In this document: piece after piece, positions 9,458 to 16,539 of the stretch
Layout of the letters: each line of letters begins with the position of its first letter
Numbering within the stretch: position 1 is the stretch's first letter
From: CAIRDP01 sp037134895
GTDB lineage: Bacteria; Bacteroidota; Bacteroidia; Bacteroidales; FEN-979
Direction of reading: 5' to 3'
Assembly (NCBI GenBank): GCA_037134895.1
Contig: JBAXLI010000009.1
Location: 30,241-94,240, forward strand
Length of the DNA stretch: 64,000 bases
Made by a program: the position numbers and the translations under genes
Notes under the pieces: model-generated
Database searches by the model: none
The model's input: only the letters and a program-made list of their open reading frames with translations
What the model was told of the DNA's origin: nothing

Positions 9458-9886
9458 TTAATTTCCAATCACCATAAACCAATCACCATTCACTTTTTTA
9501 AGATTCACCTTATCTTCAGAATCGGTATTGTTATTGAACAGCAGTTTATACTTGACCGTTGCCGTGTTCCCATCATCTGAAATTTTCTCTTCGATGATCT
9601 GTACTTCCTTCAATCCCTGTTTTTTATCGTATTCCTGCGATGCCCAGGCACATAGCCCGTTGAATTTCTGGGTGTCTTCTTTTGTAAAAGCAACCCCGTC
9701 TTTTCTTACATAATACTTTATTACTCCTGGATAATCCTTGGCTTTTAAATTATTTAAGGCTGTTTTTACTACATCCGAAGGGGTTTTACTAAGAATTCCA
9801 CCACCTGCTCCGCTTCCCCCGCATGAACTGAGTAAAACGGCAAATAAAAAGCCCGATAAAATTAAACAAACATTTAACCTTTTCAT
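9458..9886 (-). CDS. Small lipoprotein, DUF4878-like
   Basis: A 142-residue exported lipoprotein. The signal peptide ends in the lipobox LLSSC with Cys22, then a Gly/Ser-rich linker and an NTF2-like alpha+beta domain beginning TPSDVVKTALNNLKAKDY, the opening I associate with the DUF4878 lipoprotein family. A typical strand pattern follows (ISDDGNTATVKYKLLF) with a closing NGDWFMVIGN. Such proteins are small envelope lipoproteins without known activity. The last codons coincide with a 7-bp-period stretch at 9465-9492. It probably forms an operon with dacB downstream. Confidence 0.8.
   Translation of the reverse strand: MKRLNVCLILSGFLFAVLLSSCGGSGAGGGILSKTPSDVVKTALNNLKAKDYPGVIKYYVRKDGVAFTKEDTQKFNGLCAWASQEYDKKQGLKEVQIIEEKISDDGNTATVKYKLLFNNNTDSEDKVNLKKVNGDWFMVIGN
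9465..9492. repeat. Short 7-bp-period stretch (CCAATCA-type) at a gene end
   Basis: Four consecutive heptamers, CCAATCA, CCATAAA, CCAATCA and CCATTCA, cover the last codons of the lipoprotein gene. On the other strand the units resemble the ATTGGTG unit of the array at 32131. The coded peptide is plausible for the family, so this may be coincidence. Confidence 0.4.
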
Positions 9887-9914
9887 AATTGTAAGTTTTT
9901 AAGTGAATAATAAT

Positions 9915-10550
9915 TTATTGACTGCATATTTTGTAAAATATTCGACTGCGGATAAACGCTCCCGGCATAAGAATTTTTCGCCTTGCAACAAGGATGCCGA
10001 CATCTTCCATGTTACTTAGAATGCTGTTTATTGTCGGATCCCCATATTGATAGGCCTTTAAAATGAGTTCAGAGCAATACATGCGTTGATCTGTAAGAAG
10101 ATCATATGAATTATCGAAACGGATCTTACCGTAAAAGAAACTTTTGGCTTTTACTGTGGCCCTTGAGAGGCCTTCCTTTCTTAAATGCGATCTGTAAATT
10201 GCAAAATGACTGGCTTTTTCATTTCCAAGGAAATCAATGAGGGATTCTTCTTTTACCCGGTCGTCGGGATCATTATTTTCGGCGGGTTCGACATGTATAG
10301 CAAAAGGTTTCTTCCCATTCATAATAATCATACCAATATGGGAATAAGCAGCATTGTTATCTGCCACCAGAACTGCTAGGCTTTCAATGCTTTTACCCCT
10401 TCTGAACACCAGGTCCCCGTCCCGGAGTGTCACCGAATCCAATACCATTAAATTACAACTGACTCCCGACCTGAAGATCAGGAACCCGGCGGTTAAAATG
10501 CCGACCGGGGCAAGAATTAGAAGACAGACGATCAATTTCCAGGGTTTCAT
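9915..10550 (-). CDS. YiiX-like permuted NlpC/P60 hydrolase
   Basis: A 211-residue protein with one N-terminal membrane segment (about 5-26) and a circularly permuted papain-like domain. LRDGDLVFRRG opens the domain, then SHIGMI carries the catalytic His, and YCSELILKAY carries the catalytic Cys after it. This His-before-Cys order defines the YiiX/YebB group of the NlpC/P60 superfamily (Peptidase_C92 in Pfam as I recall it). Family members are proposed to act on peptidoglycan peptides or on lipid/amide bonds at the envelope; the substrate here is open. It follows the FISUMP gene on the same strand. Confidence 0.85.
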   Translation of the reverse strand: MKPWKLIVCLLILAPVGILTAGFLIFRSGVSCNLMVLDSVTLRDGDLVFRRGKSIESLAVLVADNNAAYSHIGMIIMNGKKPFAIHVEPAENNDPDDRVKEESLIDFLGNEKASHFAIYRSHLRKEGLSRATVKAKSFFYGKIRFDNSYDLLTDQRMYCSELILKAYQYGDPTINSILSNMEDVGILVARRKILMPGAFIRSRIFYKICSQ

Positions 10551-10586
10551 TGACGTTTATCAGCAGGTCACAATAAAAGTCAATCC

Positions 10587-11846
10587 TCAATTCTTAATGC
10601 AACGGACTGAAAAACCATCTGAATGAACGGAATTGTATCGGCTCACGGTCCCGTTATTGCGGCTAAGATCCCTTGCCCAAGAAGCACTGGAAGCGAATAA
10701 CGACGACGACCAGAAAGAGCCGAGGCTTGAGAGTTCAAAGAAAGAGCCGGCATAATTCCGCCAGCCGCCGGGCAGCGCAGTAAATCCGCTGTTGTTTGAG
10801 GCTTCTGCATTTGGAGCCCACCAGAGGCCGGTTCCAGCCTCTATGGTACCTGTTGATTTTATTTTTCCACCTGCCACAATTAAGCCTCCAAGGTAATCGG
10901 TCAGGGTGGTCCATTCAGTATCCGAGGGTAGATGCCAGCCGATCGGGCAAATTCCCGGGGCGCTTTCAACAGAAACATACCTCATCATTTCATTCCATTG
11001 ATACAAGCCCCCGTAAACAACACAATTTGATTCAAGATCGGCATTACAGTATTTTTCAATGATACCGTTATCTGTTTGATCCAGAACACCATTAATCCTG
11101 ATCCCCACATTCAGGTTTTCAGCCATCCATGTCTGTGAACCTACAGCCACAATAGTGTAATTTTGGCCATCAGCATCCTTACAAAGAAGAAAATTGAAAT
11201 TTATAGTTTTACTATTGGTTGGCACATCGGTTACTATTGTACTGTATCTGCCACTCATACCTGTGTAAAGCAACTGATCGCCCGATGTGTAAAGCATGTC
11301 AACAGTAGCATTTATGCTTTTCAAGGTTTTAGCAGGAAGATCCCCGGTTTGAGAGATATGCTCGATACTTGCACGCTTACCCGAATTCCCCAGGCTGACC
11401 AGCTTTGTTGAATAGCAATAGTTGAGACCGATTACTTTCACAAAATACCAACCTTCGGCGATGCCGGAGACAGAAAAGCTTTGTACACCATATGTGAGCA
11501 TAATGCTAAGCTGACAAACAGGTTTACCAAATAAATCAATTAAGTAAATGAAAGAATTGCCGCTAACCGGAGCAAGGAATGTTAAAGTTGATTGCTCTCT
11601 CATTGGATTAGGATATAGGTTCAAAGCGCCGTTGTCAACATCCGGGTTACCGATTCCTACTGTATGGATCAGATGCAAAATATCATTCCCACTCAGCGTT
11701 AATGTAGCCCCACTTGTTAAATTATCAACTTTAACAGTGTTCACCCCTGTTGTGTCACCTGAACCTGCGAAAATGATCAGATAGTCCTGTGCTTGTACTT
11801 TTAACATGCCAAGCAATACGAGGATAAGCAATATATGTTTTTTCAT
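10587..11846 (-). CDS. Secreted FISUMP-domain protein with internal sorting-domain-like segment
   Basis: A 419-residue exported protein. The signal peptide (1-19, ending VQAQ) is followed by a short strand-rich region (GVNTVKVDNLTSG, about 35-55). Residues about 76-152 resemble a T9SS type A sorting domain: LYPNPMREQSTLTF, then LIDLFGKPV, then GWYFVKV and a closing TKLVSLG. The C-terminal part (about 225-419) is the Fibrobacter succinogenes major paralogous (FISUMP) domain, with DADGQNYTIVAVGSQTWMAENL, CPIGWHLPSDTEW, GGWRNYAGSFFEL and the closing SDGFSVRCIKN. The surface location is an inference. The function of the domain is unknown; it may be adhesin-like. An internal rather than C-terminal sorting-like module is the odd point. 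Confidence 0.88.
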   Translation of the reverse strand: MKKHILLILVLLGMLKVQAQDYLIIFAGSGDTTGVNTVKVDNLTSGATLTLSGNDILHLIHTVGIGNPDVDNGALNLYPNPMREQSTLTFLAPVSGNSFIYLIDLFGKPVCQLSIMLTYGVQSFSVSGIAEGWYFVKVIGLNYCYSTKLVSLGNSGKRASIEHISQTGDLPAKTLKSINATVDMLYTSGDQLLYTGMSGRYSTIVTDVPTNSKTINFNFLLCKDADGQNYTIVAVGSQTWMAENLNVGIRINGVLDQTDNGIIEKYCNADLESNCVVYGGLYQWNEMMRYVSVESAPGICPIGWHLPSDTEWTTLTDYLGGLIVAGGKIKSTGTIEAGTGLWWAPNAEASNNSGFTALPGGWRNYAGSFFELSSLGSFWSSSLFASSASWARDLSRNNGTVSRYNSVHSDGFSVRCIKN

Positions 11847-11885
11847 GGTTTATTGTCGCTAAATTGTTATTTTCCAAAATGGTTC

Positions 11886-12164
11886 TTATTGCATGAATAT
11901 CAATACGTTTGTATAATCACAAAGTCGAAATTCAGATTTATGAAGCCCTTCTCCGAAAACATAATTCTCACCGTCATCGAACCTGACTTCTTTTGCATTT
12001 GCAACAGAAGGGACTTTTGCTGCTATCTTATTGATGACCTTATACACTACAGGCCAGACTTCATCCGGTTTAAGTGCGGTTACCTGCGCCTCCGACTGGG
12101 CCAATAAACTTTGTACTACGAGCACTGATGCAAGCATCAACCAAAACCTGATTGAGTTTTTCAT
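11886..12164 (-). CDS. Small exported protein, unknown
   Basis: A 92-residue protein with a clean signal peptide (1-22, ending LLAQS) and a short mature part with one predicted amphipathic helix (EVWPVVYKVINKIAAKV). I recognise no family. It is transcribed with the FISUMP gene, 39 bp upstream of it, and divergently from the large envelope operon to the right. Confidence 0.6.
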   Translation of the reverse strand: MKNSIRFWLMLASVLVVQSLLAQSEAQVTALKPDEVWPVVYKVINKIAAKVPSVANAKEVRFDDGENYVFGEGLHKSEFRLCDYTNVLIFMQ

Positions 12165-12246
12165 AGATCTTTTTTTAGGTATTTGTAAAGAATTTCATCA
12201 AGGCAAAAATATGTCCTGTCAATCCCGATACAAAATAATGATTGGA

Positions 12247-12262
12247 CGGATTTATAAATCCG
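12247..12262. promoter_or_regulatory. 16-bp perfect palindrome, candidate operator
   Basis: CGGATTTATAAATCCG is a perfect palindrome. It lies about 80 bp upstream of the promoter-like pair at 12327-12358, in the divergent intergenic region. A second, imperfect copy starts at 12299. Confidence 0.5.
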
Positions 12263-12298
12263 CACCGGGTGATCCTTTTTAAGCTGAAGATTCACGTA

Positions 12299-12313
12299 CG
12301 GATTTATAAATTC
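12299..12313. promoter_or_regulatory. Second copy of the operator-like palindrome
   Basis: CGGATTTATAAATTC repeats the left 13 bases of the palindrome at 12247 but its right arm is imperfect. The copies start 52 bp apart, close to five helical turns, so a dimeric regulator could bind both on one face of the DNA. Confidence 0.45.
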
Positions 12314-12326
12314 AACCTATAAATAC

Positions 12327-12358
12327 TTGTATTTACCAGTCTATAAAAGATATATTTG
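12327..12358 (+). promoter_or_regulatory. Bacteroidota-type promoter of the envelope operon
   Basis: TTG at 12327-12329 and TATATTTG at 12351-12358 are separated by 21 bp and fit the TTG...TAnnTTTG pattern. The first gene starts about 75 bp downstream. Two palindromes lie just upstream. Confidence 0.6.
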
Positions 12359-12438
12359 CCGGCATAGGAGAGTTGACCCGCAAAAAATCAACCCAAAGAA
12401 ATTTCACAAAATAAAATGTCAAATCAAATCCAATGATC

Positions 12439-13455
12439 ATGAAAAAGCTGATTCTTTTTTGTTTAGTACTGTGCTTGTTTATCCTATCAGGATTGAATAC
12501 CGGGAGAGCTGCAGTAAGCAGTACCGCTAATTCGATTCTTACTGTTTCTTCATCAATGCTTGTGCAGGGCGCCGATCAATCCGTGAAAGCTGATGCCACT
12601 TCAGCCACAACCGCTGAAACAGACAAACCGTTTAACTGGAAAGGCCTCATAATCGGGCTTTTCTTTCTTAGCTTCTACGGATATGCAATTGTTATGATTA
12701 TTGTCACGCTTGTCCAGGCGAGGGCCATTAATACCATCACCAAGGAAGAATTCATGAGTCAGAGAAAACTGGCAAATAAATCGGAGATGGCAACTGAAGA
12801 GGAAAATCAACAGGCCTTGGCTTTGATCAATGAAGCGTACTTTTCCTGGAAAATTGTTTCTGAGCCGGGAGAAGAGGAATTGCGCAGCCCTGTGACGATG
12901 AGCCAGTTAAAAAAGAGCAGAGAACTGCATGCACAGGCTGCAAAAGTAATGCCGACCGATAATAAGGTGGTTGATCGTTTCAATACAATGGCCGGAGTCA
13001 TTAACAGTTCGGAAACAAGAAGTTTCTCAGGCTCATGGAAGCTGATCATTGTCGCTGTTGTTGCCTGCTTTATCACATATCTCATGACAAAGAGCTATGA
13101 TCCGGGAATCTGGGCCTGGCTGAAAGGCTTCTGGTTTATGCCAATGGGAATTATTATGTATTACTTTGCAAGTCTTGCCCCGGCATTTCTGCAGGACAAA
13201 CGTGGCCGCTGGTTCAAAGGAAAGAATATTCACAATGTTTTGATCGCTACCGTTTTGGGTCTGTTCCTTGCTACTCCTGCTACTGAAACCTACGTTACAA
13301 AATGGAGTGATGGCCGCAAGACAAAGTCAGAGGAATTCAATCCTGTCTTTTTTGTCATGATGTTCCTCGCATTCATGGTCCTGATGTTGCTCGGGTTCCT
13401 GATTATCATATTTGCAGGGCTCAATTTTATCAGGAACTACCTGATTTATATATAG
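12439..13455 (+). CDS. Polytopic membrane protein heading the envelope operon
   Basis: A 338-residue protein of unrecognised family. A signal peptide (1-25, ending GRAAV) and a short Ser/Thr/Ala-rich exported segment precede a membrane helix (about 67-93). A soluble domain (about 95-200) rich in Lys/Glu follows, with two helix-like stretches (EENQQALALINEAYFSW and SRELHAQAAKVM) that could be TPR-like. Four more hydrophobic segments lie at about 204-222, 232-250, 268-284 and 305-332. The ATG at 12439 gives the usual MKK signal-peptide start; an in-frame ATG at 12433 would add two residues. It is the first gene of a run of same-strand genes with gaps of at most 28 bp reaching to 22182. Confidence 0.75.
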   Translation: MKKLILFCLVLCLFILSGLNTGRAAVSSTANSILTVSSSMLVQGADQSVKADATSATTAETDKPFNWKGLIIGLFFLSFYGYAIVMIIVTLVQARAINTITKEEFMSQRKLANKSEMATEEENQQALALINEAYFSWKIVSEPGEEELRSPVTMSQLKKSRELHAQAAKVMPTDNKVVDRFNTMAGVINSSETRSFSGSWKLIIVAVVACFITYLMTKSYDPGIWAWLKGFWFMPMGIIMYYFASLAPAFLQDKRGRWFKGKNIHNVLIATVLGLFLATPATETYVTKWSDGRKTKSEEFNPVFFVMMFLAFMVLMLLGFLIIIFAGLNFIRNYLIYI

Positions 13456-13479
13456 ACTATTATTAAACTGATATTGATT

Positions 13480-15153
13480 ATGAAACGATATAGTATTTCG
13501 ATAGTACTTCTCCTTATATGCTCATTCGTTTTCTCCCAGCAAGCCATCCCAGCCGATGGCTTGCTGGGTTTTTTTAAGCTCGACGGCAGCTCCAAAGAAA
13601 CTGACGGACGCATTAAGCCAGGGAAGAGCCAGGGAGTAAAACCTGCAGCTGACCGATTTGGTAATCAGGGTAAAGCAAGCGGATTGTCATACGATTTCAA
13701 AAAAGGCAAAAGAAGCAGTATTTCAATTCCGCTTGACATCAATCAGTCGAAACAGCCTTTTCTTACTGTTTCTTTCTGGATATGTTTGAATACCAGTAAC
13801 ATGGAGTCTGGTATTTTATACCAGTCCGACAATGACTGGAGCCAGACTGATCATTACCGAGGGATCTATGTTGAGCGTGAGGGTGGTTTAATAAAGTGGA
13901 CAGCCTGCTGCGGAAGTGACGGCAGTTTAGTAGGACCTGAAGTCCTTGCAAAGAGCTGGACGTTCATTGCCCTGGTTTATGATCGTGACGACCAGGCTTT
14001 GCGCATGATTGTCAATGACAAGGTATATGCCAGCCCGGCAAAAATGAGGGACGGGGCAGGTAATCTCAGGATTGGACCTTTCGACGGACAGGTTGATGAA
14101 CTCAGAATATACTCGAGGGTTCTAACCCTTCCTGAACTGGAAGCTCTTTATGGGAAACCCATTACAACAGATACCTCTGAATACGCCATCCTTAAACGGG
14201 AAGATTATAAAAGCAGGATGAAGAAGGAAGAGATGGACAAGGTTCAGCCAAATATGACCTTTGTGGTGTCTGAAGATAAGTTTCCAGTTCATGATTCTGC
14301 TGGCAGTAACAATTCCGTTGCATTCCTTTCAAAGGGTGACACTTTCAGGATCCTGAGCATAGTGAAAAAGTCGGCTTTGGTTCTTATTCCCGACGGCCGG
14401 CAGGGATATATGACCATCAGTTCTATCAATGACGGAGCTTACCTCAAAGGAAGCAGTTACATGGCCCACGAGGCGAAAGTAATTCTCGGAAGCATTTTTA
14501 ACTTCACCAATATCAGGTCATGGATCGTTGCAGTATTGTTTGCTATCGTCCTGTATTTTGTTTACAGGAAGTACGACATTATAGACAATACCCTAAACCG
14601 GATCGGAAGACGGGATCCTCTGTACCAGGGTGGTTCAAAAAGTGAAGGAGGAATCTCTGGCAATATCCTGAATAAAGTTTTTCCCTTAAGGCGGATGAGA
14701 TGGTGGCCATTGACCATAGGTGCAATTCTGGCCCTGGTTGTTTTCATTGCGCTCATATGGAACGGAGGGGAAACGGAATGGTTCATCAACAGCGGTTTCA
14801 GCCTGATACCTTCGGGTTACACCAGGACCATACACTGGGTGCTTTACATCACGTTTATGACACTGATGTTCATGTATATTGTTATGATCATCGAGAGTTT
14901 TGTGGTTGTAGGGCCCATCATGGCCATTCCCAGGATACTCATTTTATCGATCCTCATTTGCATGGCAATACTGGTAACTTACTATTTAAGTATATTGATA
15001 GTCATTATTGCAATCGTTATGCTTGTACTTTACATTATTGCAGCAGGAGGCTCGGAAAGCAAGTATAAGTGCCCTCACTGTTACCGGACGTTCACCTCGA
15101 GCGCCGGCTCCAGCGGTACCTGTCCGCATTGCGGCGGGGGAGTCAGAACCTAA
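13480..15153 (+). CDS. LamG - SH3-like - membrane - zinc-ribbon protein
   Basis: A 557-residue protein. After the signal peptide (1-19, ending FSQ) comes a LamG/concanavalin-like domain (about 25-225; FLTVSFWICLNTS, WTFIALVYDRD and the closing GQVDELRIYSRVLTLPELEALYG). A region at about 255-320 reads like a bacterial SH3 fold, then a membrane helix (about 345-363), a short loop, four further hydrophobic segments (about 410-520) and a C-terminal zinc ribbon with CPHC and CPHC pairs (about 530-551). LamG is therefore predicted outside and the zinc ribbon at the end of a multi-pass region, a combination I do not recognise. I chose the ATG at 13480 because the longer TTG start only adds MI. A strong hairpin and T-tract lie inside codons 19-32. 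Confidence 0.8.
   Translation: MKRYSISIVLLLICSFVFSQQAIPADGLLGFFKLDGSSKETDGRIKPGKSQGVKPAADRFGNQGKASGLSYDFKKGKRSSISIPLDINQSKQPFLTVSFWICLNTSNMESGILYQSDNDWSQTDHYRGIYVEREGGLIKWTACCGSDGSLVGPEVLAKSWTFIALVYDRDDQALRMIVNDKVYASPAKMRDGAGNLRIGPFDGQVDELRIYSRVLTLPELEALYGKPITTDTSEYAILKREDYKSRMKKEEMDKVQPNMTFVVSEDKFPVHDSAGSNNSVAFLSKGDTFRILSIVKKSALVLIPDGRQGYMTISSINDGAYLKGSSYMAHEAKVILGSIFNFTNIRSWIVAVLFAIVLYFVYRKYDIIDNTLNRIGRRDPLYQGGSKSEGGISGNILNKVFPLRRMRWWPLTIGAILALVVFIALIWNGGETEWFINSGFSLIPSGYTRTIHWVLYITFMTLMFMYIVMIIESFVVVGPIMAIPRILILSILICMAILVTYYLSILIVIIAIVMLVLYIIAAGGSESKYKCPHCYRTFTSSAGSSGTCPHCGGGVRT
13535..13575 (+). terminator. Intrinsic-terminator-like hairpin inside a coding region
   Basis: CCCAGCAAGCCATC (13535-13548) and GATGGCTTGCTGGG (13555-13568) are exact inverse complements, forming a 14-bp stem with a 6-base loop, followed at once by seven T (13569-13575). 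It sits 56-96 bases into the LamG gene. It could end transcripts from the preceding gene or attenuate the operon. Its action is inferred from shape only. Confidence 0.5.
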
Positions 15154-15156
15154 GTT

Positions 15157-16437
15157 ATGAAACGAGAGGAATTCGTACTATATCGCACCTTCCCGTCGGA
15201 TGCCATCAGTGATGGATGGAAAGCCGGGATCGATATTTCACATGTTGCCTATGGAAGCAGGAGCTGGGCAGTTTTAATGGCCGAACAAACGGGCTTCACA
15301 AGTCAGCGGTATTTTCAGAGGGATGATTTCCCATCCAAAAGTATTGATGATGGCTGGAAAGAGAATTATTACATTACCAATATTACCTGGGGGGACTCGA
15401 CCTGGGTCCTGATCATGTCGGAGGGATGCGGATTTACCGATCAGCAATGGAGATGCGGTAGCAAATTCCCTGCCAGGGACGTCGAGAAAGCTATCAAGGC
15501 GGGGTTTCATATTTCTTTCGTGACCTATGGACAGGAACGCTGGGTTGTGGTGCTTTCGAGAACTGAAAGGACATATGAGCAGAAATGGGAAATGTCGAAG
15601 GACTTTCCTGAGGAGGCCATTGAAGAATACTGGAACCAGGGATATATCATAACTTCCCTGGCCTATGGCGACCAGAAGTGGCTGCTGGTTGTCTCCAAAG
15701 GAAGCGAGGTGTTATACCAGAGCTGGTCTTTCCGCCGCAGCTTCCCGGAGTCGGAAATTTCAGAGAAACGTAGTGAAGGGTACTGGGTTTCAAGTCTTAC
15801 ATATGGAAACGGTCTCTGGGTTGTTGTGATGTCGATGACTGAAGAGGAATACCAGAAACGGACAACTCAAAAGCCACAGGAAACAAAGAAAAAACCTAGG
15901 ATTCCCAAACCCCGGGAACAAACCCCGGTGCAATCTTCCGACACTTCAGCCCCTGATGAAGTGAAATTTGAACTGGCGATGGGTGAGTTGCGAAAGCTCA
16001 CTGGCCTGGCTAAGGTCAAGGATGAAGTTGATGCCCTGATGAAATACATCAAAGTCGAAAAGTTAAGGAAAACAAGGGGACTGGAGAATGATTTCGGGCA
16101 GGAAGCCATTGATACCTTGCTTAAACGAATGGAAGACGAAAGGGATAAGCTTATTGTTATCCTTGCAGGGTACACGACCCTGATGAAAAAGGTTGTCGAC
16201 TCAAACCCGGGACTTCCTTCAAGGTCTACCAGGTCTTTCATCTTCAGCAATTATTCGGTTAATGAGATGACAGAAACTTCCTGCTACAACTGCAAAAAAA
16301 AAGGGGATTTTATTTTAAAAGATTCTATTGAACAGATTTCTGATTATTTTTCTAACTTTGAAGGGAGGACCTCAAGCGATTTCGGAAACGCAAGATTTGT
16401 AAGAAATCTTTTCGATAAGACGGTGCAGGAACTTTAA
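15157..16437 (+). CDS. WG-repeat protein with truncated CbxX-type AAA+ domain (decaying)
   Basis: A 426-residue product with two parts. Residues 1-235 are five tandem repeats of about 44 residues with conserved W/F, D/E-GW, YGxxxWVVVMS-like positions. After a Pro/Lys-rich linker (236-268), residues from about 270 match a CbxX/CfxQ AAA+ ATPase: LRKLTGLAKVKDEVDALMKYI, then after RGL the text jumps straight to ENDFGQEAIDTLLKRMED. The Walker A (GNPGTGKT), the sensor/pore segment and the Walker B (LFIDEAY) that belong between them are absent, as if about 80 residues were deleted in frame near 16081. The domain then continues (LIVILAGYTTLMKK, SNPGLPSRS, GNARFVRNLFDK) to a stop at 16435 that appears premature. 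ATP hydrolysis is not expected; the repeats could still be made. Confidence 0.75.
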   Translation: MKREEFVLYRTFPSDAISDGWKAGIDISHVAYGSRSWAVLMAEQTGFTSQRYFQRDDFPSKSIDDGWKENYYITNITWGDSTWVLIMSEGCGFTDQQWRCGSKFPARDVEKAIKAGFHISFVTYGQERWVVVLSRTERTYEQKWEMSKDFPEEAIEEYWNQGYIITSLAYGDQKWLLVVSKGSEVLYQSWSFRRSFPESEISEKRSEGYWVSSLTYGNGLWVVVMSMTEEEYQKRTTQKPQETKKKPRIPKPREQTPVQSSDTSAPDEVKFELAMGELRKLTGLAKVKDEVDALMKYIKVEKLRKTRGLENDFGQEAIDTLLKRMEDERDKLIVILAGYTTLMKKVVDSNPGLPSRSTRSFIFSNYSVNEMTETSCYNCKKKGDFILKDSIEQISDYFSNFEGRTSSDFGNARFVRNLFDKTVQEL

Positions 16438-16539
16438 ACCAGGCTTGCTTATATTGACAATCCTGCAACAGAAGAACTCAGTACGATCACAAAGGAGGAT
16501 TTTTTTCAGGCAATAAAAAAAGAAAAAACAACATCATGA
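16438..16539 (+). pseudogene. C-terminal remnant of the CbxX-type domain beyond a nonsense codon
   Basis: Directly after the TAA at 16435 the same frame continues for 33 codons and reads TRLAYIDNPATEELSTITKE then a short Lys-rich tail, matching the usual end of CbxX-type ATPases. It closes with TGA at 16537-16539, overlapping the ATG of the next gene as ATGA, a normal operon junction. A single C-to-T change (CAA or CAG to TAA/TAG, here TAA) would explain the break. Confidence 0.7.
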
